The notes under the pieces are model-generated. The model ran no database searches, was not told where the DNA came from, and saw only the letters and a list, made by a program, of their open reading frames with translations. 64,000 nt of DNA, taken from contig NZ_QKTU01000006.1 in assembly GCF_003234565.1 (NCBI RefSeq), positions 62,001 through 126,000 on the forward strand, in the 5' to 3' direction. Positions within the stretch are counted from its first letter, which is position 1; every line of letters starts with the position of its first letter. Shown piece after piece: positions 35,877-44,416 of the stretch. Made by a program: the position numbers and the translations under genes. This stretch comes from Curtobacterium sp. MCBD17_013 (GTDB lineage Bacteria > Actinomycetota > Actinomycetes > Actinomycetales > Microbacteriaceae).

Positions 35877-38800
35877 TCAGACCCGCAGCTCCACGAACGC
35901 CCGATCCGGCACCCCGAACCGGTGCGCCGTGATCGTCACGGTCTGCTCGCGGAGGAACGGCAGCATCTCGACGAGTCCGGCCTCGACCACGGGGCCCGCG
36001 TGCACCGCCACGTCGATCGAGGCACCGAGGGCCTCCTCGAGCGCCAACGGGTCGCCGCCGAGCAGGCGGATCCGGGCGCCGGGACCACCGAACGCGGTGT
36101 GCGGCACCGGCTCGTACGTCGGCGACAGGACCGCGGCGAGCTCGTCCTCGGGCGTGGGCTCGTCCGACGACCACTGCTCACGGAACACCGCGCCGGCCGC
36201 CGCGCGCCCGAGCCACTCGTCGTCGGACTCGACGACGTGGTCGACGACGTGGAGCGGGGACCGCGGACCGGCGAACAGCTGCACGAGGCTGCCGGGCAAC
36301 GGCACCGCGGTGCTGACGAGCACGTGGGCGCGGGCGGCGGTCGCGGCGACGAGCACGCGGACGAGGTCACCGGCCGACGTGCCCTCGGACGCGCGGACGA
36401 TGACCGACTGGGGCCGGTAGCGGAGCACGTTGCGTTCCACCCCGAGACCGGCGGTGTCCGCCGGGCGGGCGAACTCCGCGGAGCGCGCGGCGACGTCGCT
36501 CCGTGCCCCGGACCGCACCCGGTCGAACTCCTCGAACGTCAGGCCGCTCCGCGCGGCCTCGATCACGGCCGCGATCCGGGCCGGGACGCCGTGCAGTCGG
36601 ATGCTGCCGTGCGGGGTGTGCGGCGTGGGCTCCCAGCGGCCGAGTGTCGCGACCGACAGCGGGGCGCCCGACTTGGTGCCGGTGCCGATCGCGGAGCGCT
36701 TCCAGCCGCCGGTGGGCTGTCGGCGGACCAGGGTGCCGGTCGTCGCACGGTTCACGAACAGGTCACCCGCCTGCACGCGGTCGAGCCAGCGGGCGACCTC
36801 GTCGGTGTCGAGGGAGTGGATGCCCGCGGCGAGACCGTAGTCCGTGCCGTTCTGGATCGCGATCGCGTCGTCGAGGGTCTCGGCCTCGACGATCCCGAGC
36901 ACGGGTGCGGGCACGGGCGTCTGGTGGAACGTGCTGCCCTGTCGGACGCCGTCGCGGATGCCCGGGGACCAGAGCCGCCCGGAGTCGTCCAGGGGCCGCG
37001 GCTGCAGGAGCCACGACTCCCCCGGTCCGAGCTCGGTGAGTGCCTGCCGCACACTCCCCCGGGGCTCGTCGACGAGCGGTCCCATCTGGGCGGCGGGGTC
37101 GTCGGGCCAGGCGACGCGGAGGCTCCGGGTCGCGTCGACGAGCAGCCGGCGGAACCGGTCGTCCTCACGCACGGCACCGACGAGGACGACGAGCGACGCC
37201 GCCGCGCGGTCCTGCCCGGCGTGGGCGAAGGCGCTCCGCACGACGTCGCGGACGGCGAGGTCGACGTCGGCGGACGGCGTCACGACGATCGCGTTCGTGC
37301 CGGTCGTCGCGGCGGTGAGCGGGAGGCCCGCCCTCCACCAGGCGAAGGACCGCGCGGTGTCCGCCGTGCCCGTGAGGAGCACGCGGTCGACCGCGGGGTG
37401 GGCGACGAGGTCGCGGCCGAGCCGGTCGACGTCGAGGTCGACGAGGACGAGCAGCGAGTGCGGCACCCCGGCGTCCCACAGGACGTCGGCCACGAGCGCA
37501 CCGGTCCGCCGAGCGGCCGGTGCCGGCTTGAGCACGACACCGCTGCCGGCCGCGATCGCCGCCAGGACGTCCCCTGCGACGACGGCGATCGGGGAGGTCC
37601 AGGTCGGCACGACGACGGTGAGGCGCGGCGGCACCGGGGTCGCGCCCGTGATGTCCGCGAGGTGACGGGCGCGGTCGGCGGCGTGGTGTGCGGCGTCGAC
37701 GGCTCGGCCCACCTCGGCGTCTGCCTCGGCGAGCGTCGAGCCCGTCTCGGCGACGGCGACCTCGACGAGGTCGCCCCGCCGGACCTCGAGCTCGTGGGCG
37801 ATGAGGTCGAGCAACTCGGCGCGGTCCTGCGGGTCCTGCCGTCCCCAGTTCACGCCCGCCTGCGCGGTGGCTGCGACGATGCGCTCGAGCCGGTTCCGGT
37901 CGGCGACGCCCGCGTTCCGGATCGTCTGCCGACCGAGCGACGATCCCGGCACGCGACGCAGCACCTCGCCGGCCCAGGCGCGGTTGGCGCGGATGGTCGG
38001 GTCGGTGCCCTGCGCGTTGTGGAAGTCGGCGACGTGCGGCGGGGGTCCGAGCGGGGCCGTGCGGTCCTGGGTGCGGAACGTCGACGGGACGGGGTCGTCC
38101 AGCGCCTCGACCGCGGCCAGGTACCGCTCGCGCCGCTGCTCGGACCCGGCGCTCGCGGTGTCGGTCGTCGTCGAGGAACCCGCGGCCTGCTCGGGGTCCG
38201 CCAGCTCGTACAACCGCCGGGCGAGGTACCCGACGGCGGCGTCGTACTCGTCGGGGTCGACGACCGGTGTGACGAGGAACACCGACCCGACGTCGGCCCG
38301 GACGGCCTGCAGGTGGGTGCCGTCCACGCCGAGGAGCATGCCGAGTTGGAGGGCGTCGACGACACCACGGCGCTCGGCGAGCACGCGGGCGGTGGCGAGG
38401 TCGTACAGGTCGTGCCCGAGGACCTCGATCCGGACGGCGTCCGTCCGCGCGGGCGTCAGCGCGGCGTCGAGCAGGCGGAGGGTCGCCGCCTGGATCTCCT
38501 GTGTGGTGCCGAACGTGGCCAGCGGGCGGTCGTGGAGCGCTGCCTCCACCCGTTCGACGGGGTCGGCGGCGCCGGCGTCGATCCGGACGGTGATCGGTGA
38601 TCCGCCCCGGGCGCGGCGGGCCTGCGACCAGGCGGTGAGGTCGTCGAGGGCACGCCGGGTGTCCGGCACCGCGGCGGGCAGGGTGAGGCCCGCCGGGAGC
38701 TCGAGGAACTCGGGCCGGTCGAGCAGGGTCCGGAACACCGCGAGCGTCAGGTCGAGGTCGTCGTGGGTGTCCACCCGGAGCGTGACGCGGCTGCCACCCG

Positions 38801-39428
38801 CCACGGCCGCCCGGTACAGCGGCAGCAGGCGCTCGACTCCGCGGACGACGGTGTCGTCGAACGCCCAGAGCACGGGCTGCGGGAGCGCCACGGCGACCGA
38901 GGTGGTGACGCGGTCCACGCCGTCGCGGTCGAGCAGGTCGATGGTGCGCCGGAGCTGCCGGTCGGACTCGTCGTCACCGGACACCGGGCGTCCGAGCGGC
39001 AGGACGTCGAGCACCGTGCCCGGGACCGCCAGCTTGGCGAGGGCGGCGCCGAGGCGTGCCGGTGCGGCGTCGACCACGAGGTGTCCGGCCATGCGGCGCA
39101 GCACACGGCGTGCCGGTGGGACGACGGCCCACGGCATCATCTGCGCGAACCCACCGCCGACGGTGGCCGCGCCGCGGAGGTGCCAGGCGACCGGGTCCGG
39201 GACCTCACGCGCGAGTCGTTCGAGGTGCTGCGCGGCGACCTTCGGGTCCTGCGGTCGGCCGACGCGGTCGATGAACCCGAGCGTGACGTCGAGGCCGCGC
39301 TCGTCGCGGAGCACCCCCGCGAGCCGGACGGCCCCGGCGTCCGGCCGGAGCATCGCGGCCGCCGCGGTCCAACGGCGGACGAGGGCGACCGCGTCGTCGG
39401 TGCAGTCCTGGAGGCGCGGGTCCGGCAT
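35877..39428 (-). CDS. PutA-like protein with degenerate proline dehydrogenase and aldehyde dehydrogenase active sites
   Basis: An intact 1183-residue frame collinear with actinobacterial PutA (proline dehydrogenase, then glutamate-semialdehyde dehydrogenase). The active sites are lost. In the ALDH half the catalytic Cys of GQKCSAAS is Arg741 (GQDRAAAS), the Glu of AETSGKNA is Ala707 (AATTGTNA), the Asn of PWNFP is Thr611 (TWTSP), and EFFGP reads PVPAP (838-842). In the PRODH half the Lys of VSVKVSS is Ser177, LQAYLPD reads LPAAVPD (250-256), and RLVKGA(Y/N) reads RIDAGAA (282-288); the Arg pair near 404-405 is retained. No frameshift or stop is present. TACCAT 6 nt before the ATG suggests leaderless expression. 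The canonical motifs are from memory of the family; a non-enzymatic role is inference. Confidence 0.85.
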   Translation of the reverse strand: MPDPRLQDCTDDAVALVRRWTAAAAMLRPDAGAVRLAGVLRDERGLDVTLGFIDRVGRPQDPKVAAQHLERLAREVPDPVAWHLRGAATVGGGFAQMMPWAVVPPARRVLRRMAGHLVVDAAPARLGAALAKLAVPGTVLDVLPLGRPVSGDDESDRQLRRTIDLLDRDGVDRVTTSVAVALPQPVLWAFDDTVVRGVERLLPLYRAAVAGGSRVTLRVDTHDDLDLTLAVFRTLLDRPEFLELPAGLTLPAAVPDTRRALDDLTAWSQARRARGGSPITVRIDAGAADPVERVEAALHDRPLATFGTTQEIQAATLRLLDAALTPARTDAVRIEVLGHDLYDLATARVLAERRGVVDALQLGMLLGVDGTHLQAVRADVGSVFLVTPVVDPDEYDAAVGYLARRLYELADPEQAAGSSTTTDTASAGSEQRRERYLAAVEALDDPVPSTFRTQDRTAPLGPPPHVADFHNAQGTDPTIRANRAWAGEVLRRVPGSSLGRQTIRNAGVADRNRLERIVAATAQAGVNWGRQDPQDRAELLDLIAHELEVRRGDLVEVAVAETGSTLAEADAEVGRAVDAAHHAADRARHLADITGATPVPPRLTVVVPTWTSPIAVVAGDVLAAIAAGSGVVLKPAPAARRTGALVADVLWDAGVPHSLLVLVDLDVDRLGRDLVAHPAVDRVLLTGTADTARSFAWWRAGLPLTAATTGTNAIVVTPSADVDLAVRDVVRSAFAHAGQDRAAASLVVLVGAVREDDRFRRLLVDATRSLRVAWPDDPAAQMGPLVDEPRGSVRQALTELGPGESWLLQPRPLDDSGRLWSPGIRDGVRQGSTFHQTPVPAPVLGIVEAETLDDAIAIQNGTDYGLAAGIHSLDTDEVARWLDRVQAGDLFVNRATTGTLVRRQPTGGWKRSAIGTGTKSGAPLSVATLGRWEPTPHTPHGSIRLHGVPARIAAVIEAARSGLTFEEFDRVRSGARSDVAARSAEFARPADTAGLGVERNVLRYRPQSVIVRASEGTSAGDLVRVLVAATAARAHVLVSTAVPLPGSLVQLFAGPRSPLHVVDHVVESDDEWLGRAAAGAVFREQWSSDEPTPEDELAAVLSPTYEPVPHTAFGGPGARIRLLGGDPLALEEALGASIDVAVHAGPVVEAGLVEMLPFLREQTVTITAHRFGVPDRAFVELRV

Positions 39429-39434
39429 CCTCCG

Positions 39435-39440
39435 ATGGTA
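39435..39440 (-). promoter_or_regulatory. -10 hexamer of the PutA-like gene
   Basis: TACCAT on the minus strand, 6 nt before the ATG at 39428. Confidence 0.45.
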
Positions 39441-39573
39441 TTCGGGCGGTCCGACGGGACCTGGGGGCGCGCCCGGCGCGCGGTGGACGCGGGCCGAGTG
39501 TCGCCCGTCCCCCACCGGGAGGGCCGGGCCGCGGCGGGAGGCGCACGGCCGCGGCGACCACGGGTGCGGCCGG

Positions 39574-40515
39574 TCAGTGGAAGCGGTGGTCCTGGATCGT
39601 CATGCGCGGACCGAACGACGGCTTCCGGAAGCCGCTGCCCGTGATGAGCCGCATGACCCGTTCCCGGTGTCCGCGCCACGGCTCGAGGAGCTCGAGCATG
39701 CCGTCGTCGTCGACCGGAGCGCCGGCGAGCGCCCATCCCACGACGGCCGGCAGGTGGTAGTCGCCGACGCTCGGTGAGTCCGGGTCGCCGTGGGAGCGCT
39801 GCGTGGTCTCGGCGGCGGTCCACACGCCGATGCCCGGGATCGACATGAGGCGTTCCGCCACGACACTGCCGCCACGACCGAGGGACAGGGTCCGCTCGAG
39901 CGACGCGGCGACCCGCACGGCGCGCATCACCGTCGCCGAGCGGCCGGGCTCGATCCCCGCCCGGTGCCACTCCCAGCTCGGCACCCGCGCCCAGGTGTCG
40001 GCGTCGGGCGGGACCGCCATGCCCTCGGGGGCGGGGCCAGGCGCCGGGGTGCCGTACCGCCGGACGAGGGACCGCCAGGCGCGCCAGGCCTGGCGGCTCG
40101 TGACCTTCTGCTCGAGGATCGCGGGCACGAGCATCGCGACGACGGTGTTCGTGCGGCAGAGGCGTAACCCCGGCTGACGGTGTCGCGCCGCGGCGAGGAA
40201 GGCGTTGCCGCTGACGTCGAACCCCGTCCAGTCGTCACCCCGACCGAGGAGTTCCGGCGCGTGCGCGATCGCCCACTCGGCGCCGTCGCCCCAGGTGGAC
40301 ACCCGGACCTCGTCGCCGACGGCGCGGACGGCGACGGTCACGGGACCGGCGGGCGTGCGGAGCGCGAGCCAGGTCGTGGCGTCGACCTGTCGGAAGGCAG
40401 GGTCCCCCGTGCCGCGCATGAGCGGGCGCAGCGTGGCCCGGACGTCGACGTGGTGCCCGGGCCGGTAGACGGTGTCGTGTCGCTGCGCCGGGGGTGCGGC
40501 AGGTTCGACGATCAC
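39574..40515 (-). CDS. DNA-3-methyladenine glycosylase II-type protein (AlkA-like, HhH-GPD)
   Basis: A 313-residue base-excision glycosylase. The N-terminal half is a TBP-like fold. The HhH-GPD half includes ILEQKVTSRQAWRAWRSLVRRYG, the hairpin SIPGIGVWTAAET and the catalytic Asp region SPSVGDYHLP. It would remove alkylated purines. GTG at 40515 is chosen because TACGAT lies 7 nt before it (leaderless pattern). It is adjacent to, but separate from, the PutA-like gene. Confidence 0.87.
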   Translation of the reverse strand: MIVEPAAPPAQRHDTVYRPGHHVDVRATLRPLMRGTGDPAFRQVDATTWLALRTPAGPVTVAVRAVGDEVRVSTWGDGAEWAIAHAPELLGRGDDWTGFDVSGNAFLAAARHRQPGLRLCRTNTVVAMLVPAILEQKVTSRQAWRAWRSLVRRYGTPAPGPAPEGMAVPPDADTWARVPSWEWHRAGIEPGRSATVMRAVRVAASLERTLSLGRGGSVVAERLMSIPGIGVWTAAETTQRSHGDPDSPSVGDYHLPAVVGWALAGAPVDDDGMLELLEPWRGHRERVMRLITGSGFRKPSFGPRMTIQDHRFH

Positions 40516-40522
40516 GCGGAGG

Positions 40523-40528
40523 ATCGTA
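40523..40528 (-). promoter_or_regulatory. -10 hexamer of the glycosylase gene
   Basis: TACGAT on the minus strand, 7 nt before the GTG at 40515. Confidence 0.45.
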
Positions 40529-40669
40529 CGTGGCGGCGGTGACATCGCCGAACCGGCCGGGGTGGGCCTCCCGGGAAGCGGAGGGGATGCCGTCGTCGAC
40601 CCGGTCCGCGATGATGGGGACCACCGCGCGGCCGGACGGGCCGGGCCCGACACCACGGAGTGCTCCCTC

Positions 40670-41698
40670 ATGCGCATCGGCATCCTCACCAGCGGCGGCG
40701 ACTGCCCGGGGCTCAACGCGGTCATCCGCGGCGCCGTCGTCAAGGGCATCGCGATCCACGGGCACGAGTTCGTGGGGTTCCGTGACGGCTGGCGCGGCGT
40801 GGTGCAGGCGGACGTCGTGCCGCTCGGTCGCAAGGAGATCCAGGGGATCGCCAAGCAGGGCGGGACGATCCTCGGCACGAGCCGGACGAACCCGTTCGAG
40901 GGCGAGAACGGGGGCGCCGCGGCGATCGCGGCGAACCTCGACCGGCTCGGCATCGACGCGATCATCGCGATCGGCGGCGAGGGCACCCTCGCCGCCGCGC
41001 GCCGCCTCACGGACGCGGGCCTCAAGATCGTCGGGGTGCCGAAGACCGTCGACAACGACCTGAGCGCGACGGACTACACGTTCGGCTTCGACACCGCGGT
41101 GCAGATCGCGACCGACGCCATGGACCGGCTCCGGACGACGGGCGAGTCGCACAGCCGCTGCATGGTCGCCGAGGTGATGGGACGCCACGTCGGGTGGATC
41201 GCCCTGCACAGCGGCATGGCGGCCGGGGCGCACGCGATCCTCATCCCCGAGCAGAAGACGAGCATGGCGCAGATCGCGGACTGGGTGCGCTCGGCCCACG
41301 ACCGCGGTCGGGCGCCGCTCGTCGTCGTCGCCGAGGGGTTCGTGCCGGACCAGGAGGACGACCCGCACTCGGAGCGTGGCCTCGACGCGTTCGGTCGCCC
41401 GCGCCTGGGCGGCATCGGCGAGCGCCTCGCACCGCTCATCGAGGGCATGACGGGCATCGAGACCCGCGCCACGACGCTCGGCCACATCCAGCGCGGCGGG
41501 ACCCCGACGTCGTACGACCGGGTGCTGTCCACGCGGCTCGGGATGGCGGCGATCGACTCCGTGGTCGAGGGACGCTGGGGCCGCATGGTCGCGCTGCGCG
41601 GGACGGACATCGTGCACGTGTCGTTCGCCGACGCGATCGGCGAGCTCAAGACGGTGCCGCAGGAGCGCTACGACGAGGCGGCGATCCTGTTCGGCTGA
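40670..41698 (+). CDS. pfkA: 6-phosphofructokinase
   Basis: A 342-residue phosphofructokinase. TSGGDCPGLNAVIRG opens the ATP site; the substrate motif is PKTVDND (124-130), with the catalytic Asp; MGRHVGWIALHSG and LGHIQRGGTP complete the active site. The nucleotide motif is GGEGT (102-106), with Gly where PPi-dependent enzymes have Asp, combined with the Lys of PKT. That pairing is the actinobacterial group III type, expected to use ATP. GGAG lies 9 nt before the ATG. Confidence 0.95.
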   Translation: MRIGILTSGGDCPGLNAVIRGAVVKGIAIHGHEFVGFRDGWRGVVQADVVPLGRKEIQGIAKQGGTILGTSRTNPFEGENGGAAAIAANLDRLGIDAIIAIGGEGTLAAARRLTDAGLKIVGVPKTVDNDLSATDYTFGFDTAVQIATDAMDRLRTTGESHSRCMVAEVMGRHVGWIALHSGMAAGAHAILIPEQKTSMAQIADWVRSAHDRGRAPLVVVAEGFVPDQEDDPHSERGLDAFGRPRLGGIGERLAPLIEGMTGIETRATTLGHIQRGGTPTSYDRVLSTRLGMAAIDSVVEGRWGRMVALRGTDIVHVSFADAIGELKTVPQERYDEAAILFG

Positions 41699-41720
41699 CC
41701 GCATGGCGCTGGCGTCGCAG

Positions 41721-41746
41721 CTGACGTACAATTCTGCGTACGTCAG
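41721..41746 (+). promoter_or_regulatory. Operator/promoter of the yefM-yoeB operon
   Basis: A perfect 9-bp inverted repeat, CTGACGTAC (41721-41729) and GTACGTCAG (41738-41746), overlaps a TACAAT -10 hexamer (41727-41732). An AGGAGG ribosome binding site (41745-41750) follows. This suits autoregulation by the antitoxin or the complex. Confidence 0.7.
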
Positions 41747-41755
41747 GAGGTCACA

Positions 41756-42007
41756 ATGCGCATCCTCAGCTACTCGGAGACGCGTTCCCACTTCGCCGAG
41801 ACCCTCAACGCCGTCACGGACGACCGCGAGGAGGTCGTGGTCACGCGCGCGGGCCACGAATCGGTCGTGCTCGTGTCCCTCGACGACTACGAGTCCCTGA
41901 AGGAGACCGCCTACCTGCTGAGGAACCCCGCGAACGCCCGGCGGCTGCTCGCCTCGATCGAGCGCCTGGAGCGCGGGGAGGGCACGGAGCGGGACCTGGA
42001 CGAGTGA
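41756..42007 (+). CDS. yefM: YefM-type antitoxin (Phd/YefM family)
   Basis: An 83-residue antitoxin. The N-terminal Phd/YefM DNA-binding fold (MRILSYSETRSHFAETLNAVTDDREEVVVTRAGHESVVLVSLDDYESLKET) is followed by a flexible C-terminal arm (LLRNPANARRLLASIERL) that would wrap the toxin. It has the strongest ribosome binding site in the neighbourhood and overlaps the toxin start by 4 nt, the usual arrangement for making excess antitoxin. Confidence 0.94.
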   Translation: MRILSYSETRSHFAETLNAVTDDREEVVVTRAGHESVVLVSLDDYESLKETAYLLRNPANARRLLASIERLERGEGTERDLDE

Positions 42008-42264
42008 AGTACGTCTGGGACGACGCTGCCTGGGCCGACTCCGAGTGGTGGCAACAGCAGGACCGGAAGATCGTCAAGCGGATCAACGGGCTGCTCCGTG
42101 ACATCGCGCGCAACGGCAACGAGGGCATCGGCAGACCGGAGCCGCTCAAGCACGGGTTCCGTGGGTACTGGTCCCGGCGCATCACGGACGAGCACCGTCT
42201 CGTGTACCGCGTCACGGACGACAGCGTCCTCATCGCGCAGTGCCGGTACCACCACGACGAGTGA
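42004..42264 (+). CDS. yoeB: YoeB-type mRNA interferase toxin
   Basis: An 86-residue RelE-fold ribonuclease that cuts mRNA at the ribosome. It aligns without gaps to E. coli YoeB in the catalytic region: Glu46 (PEPLKHG), Arg65 (EEHRLVY-like DEHRLVYRV) and His83 are all in place. The residue after His83 is His84 (RYHHDE), where E. coli has Tyr84. The GTG start overlaps the antitoxin stop. The toxin should be active unless the Tyr-to-His change matters. Confidence 0.94.
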   Translation: MKYVWDDAAWADSEWWQQQDRKIVKRINGLLRDIARNGNEGIGRPEPLKHGFRGYWSRRITDEHRLVYRVTDDSVLIAQCRYHHDE

Positions 42265-42289
42265 GGACGCCGGACCGCGCGCCGCGGAC

Positions 42290-42295
42290 TACCGT
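42290..42295 (+). promoter_or_regulatory. -10 hexamer of the aldo/keto reductase gene
   Basis: TACCGT lies 7 nt before the ATG at 42303. Confidence 0.45.
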
Positions 42296-42302
42296 CGTCC
42301 CC

Positions 42303-43286
42303 ATGCAGAGTCGCACCTTGGGCAGGACTGGTCGGGACGTGTCCGTCATCGGGCTCGGGACGTGGCAGCTCGGGGGTGACTGGGGTGACGTGCCGGAGTC
42401 CGACGCGATGGCACTCCTCGACGCCTCGGCCGAGGCCGGCGTCACGCTGTTCGACACCGCGGACGTGTACGGGGACGGCCGGAGCGAGCAGCTCATCGGT
42501 CGGTGGCGCGCCGCCAACCCGGACGTGCCGCTGACCGTCGCCACGAAGATGGGTCGCCGCGCCGACCAGGTCCCCGCGAACTACGTCGCCGCCAACTTCC
42601 GCACGTGGGTGGACCGCTCGCGCCGGAACCTGGGCCAGGACACGCTCGACCTCGTGCAGCTCCACTGCCCGCCCACCGCCGTGTTCGAGGACGACGCGGT
42701 GTACGACGCGCTCGACGCCCTGGTCGCCGACGGCTCCATCGCCGCGTACGGCGTGAGCGTCGAGGAGACCGACCAGGCGCTCACCGCGATCGCCCGGCCG
42801 GGTGTCGCGAGCGTGCAGATCATCCTCAACGCGTTCCGCCTCAAGCCGCTCGACGCGGTCCTGCCCGCCGCCCGGGAGGCCGGGGTCGGCATCCTCGCCC
42901 GCGTCCCGCTCGCCTCGGGGCTGCTCTCGGGCAAGTACACGACCGAGACGACCTTCGCCTCGCAGGACCACCGGACGTACAACCGCCACGGCGAGGCGTT
43001 CGACCAGGGCGAGACGTTCAGCGGCGTCGACTTCGAGGACGGCGTGCACGCGGCGCAGGAGTTCGCCGCGGCCGTGCCCGAGGGCGTCTCCGTCCCGCAG
43101 GCCGCGCTCGCCTGGATCGTCGAACAGGACGGCGTCACGGCGGCGATCCCGGGCGCCCGGAACGTCGAGCAGGCCCGGTCGAACGCGGCGGCGGGGTCCC
43201 TGCCGGCGCTCGGGGCGGACCTCGACCGGCGGGTCCACGAGGTGTACGACCGCTGGTTCCGAGCGTCCGTGCACGACCGGTGGTGA
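42303..43286 (+). CDS. Aldo/keto reductase
   Basis: A 327-residue NADPH-dependent (alpha/beta)8 oxidoreductase. The catalytic tetrad is visible: Asp51 (LFDTADVYG), Tyr56, Lys82 (VATKMG) and His121 (VQLHCPP). GLGTWQLGG marks the first strand and AIPGARNVEQARSNAAAG the cofactor-binding C-terminus. It belongs to the general stress/YajO-type AKR group by overall pattern; the substrate is unknown. It lies 38 nt after yoeB but has its own leaderless -10. Confidence 0.92.
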   Translation: MQSRTLGRTGRDVSVIGLGTWQLGGDWGDVPESDAMALLDASAEAGVTLFDTADVYGDGRSEQLIGRWRAANPDVPLTVATKMGRRADQVPANYVAANFRTWVDRSRRNLGQDTLDLVQLHCPPTAVFEDDAVYDALDALVADGSIAAYGVSVEETDQALTAIARPGVASVQIILNAFRLKPLDAVLPAAREAGVGILARVPLASGLLSGKYTTETTFASQDHRTYNRHGEAFDQGETFSGVDFEDGVHAAQEFAAAVPEGVSVPQAALAWIVEQDGVTAAIPGARNVEQARSNAAAGSLPALGADLDRRVHEVYDRWFRASVHDRW

Positions 43287-43316
43287 CGCTCCCGTGACCG
43301 CGGGCCGGGCCTCCCG

Positions 43317-44306
43317 GTGAGCGAGCGCACACGCGCGGTCGTCGTCCGGACCGGTACCGGACCGGTCGTCGAGGACCACGAGGTGGGCGCCCCGGGTCCG
43401 GACGAGGTCCTGGTCGACGTCGCCTATTCGAGCGTCAACTACAAGGACGGCATGGCGCTGGCGGGTGACCCGGGCGTGCAGCGCGCCGACCCACTCGTAC
43501 CGGGCATCGACGTCGTCGGGACGGTCCGCGCGGTCGGCGACGGCACCGCCTCCGCCCCGGCCCCGGGCACCCTCGTGACGCTCAACGGCGCCGGGCTCGG
43601 CGAGACCCGCGACGGCGGGTACGCCGGTCTCGCGGTCGTCCCCGCCGCGGTGCTCCTGCCGGTCCCCGCGGGCATCACGGCGCAACGGGCCGCCGCGATC
43701 GGCACGGCCGGGTACACGGCCGCGCTCAGCGTGCTCGCGCTCGAGCGGTTCGTCACGCCGGGCGCCGGTACGGTGCTCGTCACGGGAGCGTCGGGCGGGG
43801 TCGGGTCGATCGCGGTCGCGCTGCTGGCGGCGCGGGGACACCGGGTCGCCGCGTCGACGGGTCGGCCGCAGCACACCGAGGCCCTGCGCCGGCTCGGAGC
43901 GGCCGAGGTGGTGGACCGCCACGACTTCGACACCCCGGGCCGTCCGGTGCAGCGCCCACGGTGGGCCGGTGCGGTCGACAGCGTCGGGGGTGCGACGCTC
44001 GTGAACGTGCTGGCGCAGACCGCGTGGGGCGGCGCCGTGACGGCGTGCGGGCTGGCGCAGGACGCGCGGATGGCCGGGTCGGTCCTCCCGTTCATCCTGC
44101 GCTCGGTCGCGCTGCTCGGCGTCGACTCGGTCGCGGCACCGCGCGACCTGCGCGAACGGGCGTGGGCGCTCCTCGCCGCGGACCTCGATCCGGCGCTGCT
44201 CGACAGCGTGACGACGACCGTGGGACTCGCCGACGTGGTCGCCGTCGGCCGGGAGGTCCTGGCCGGGCGGGTGCATGGGCGCACGGTCGTCGACGTGCGC
44301 GCCTGA
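43317..44306 (+). CDS. MDR-family quinone/acryloyl-CoA reductase (YhdH/AcuI-like)
   Basis: A 329-residue zinc-independent medium-chain oxidoreductase. SSVNYKDGMALAG near residue 39 and PGIDVVGTV are typical of YhdH/AcuI. The NADP-binding VTGASGGVGSIAVALLAARGH, the GAVDSVGG loop, CGLAQ, and FILRSVALLGVDSVAAP complete the signature. AcuI reduces acryloyl-CoA to propionyl-CoA; whether this member does so is inference. GTG is the start; a copy of the interspersed GC-rich motif ends just before it. Confidence 0.87.
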   Translation: MSERTRAVVVRTGTGPVVEDHEVGAPGPDEVLVDVAYSSVNYKDGMALAGDPGVQRADPLVPGIDVVGTVRAVGDGTASAPAPGTLVTLNGAGLGETRDGGYAGLAVVPAAVLLPVPAGITAQRAAAIGTAGYTAALSVLALERFVTPGAGTVLVTGASGGVGSIAVALLAARGHRVAASTGRPQHTEALRRLGAAEVVDRHDFDTPGRPVQRPRWAGAVDSVGGATLVNVLAQTAWGGAVTACGLAQDARMAGSVLPFILRSVALLGVDSVAAPRDLRERAWALLAADLDPALLDSVTTTVGLADVVAVGREVLAGRVHGRTVVDVRA

Positions 44307-44348
44307 CACCGTCACCTCGCCCGCGGGTTCCCCCGCATTGCATGTCAA

Positions 44349-44374
44349 GTGATTGTGAAATCACCTCCTAGGAT
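44349..44374 (+). promoter_or_regulatory. Promoter and palindromic operator of the GntR-family gene
   Basis: GTGATTGTGAAATCAC (44349-44364) has perfect 5-bp arms around a 6-bp centre and lies just before a TAGGAT -10 hexamer (44369-44374). The leader is about 36 nt with AAAGG before the ATG. Position over the -35 suggests repression, probably by the GntR protein itself. Confidence 0.6.
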
Positions 44375-44416
44375 TCGGGTACGCGTCCCGACCCTCGTGC
44401 CCGAAAGGTCGCCCCC

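Noticed and set aside
35085-38600. 1171-codon plus-strand frame across DUF2071 and opposite the PutA-like gene
   Set aside because: It is antisense to a protein with clear domain homology and out of frame with DUF2071; composition is Arg/Gly/Asp-biased shadow sequence.
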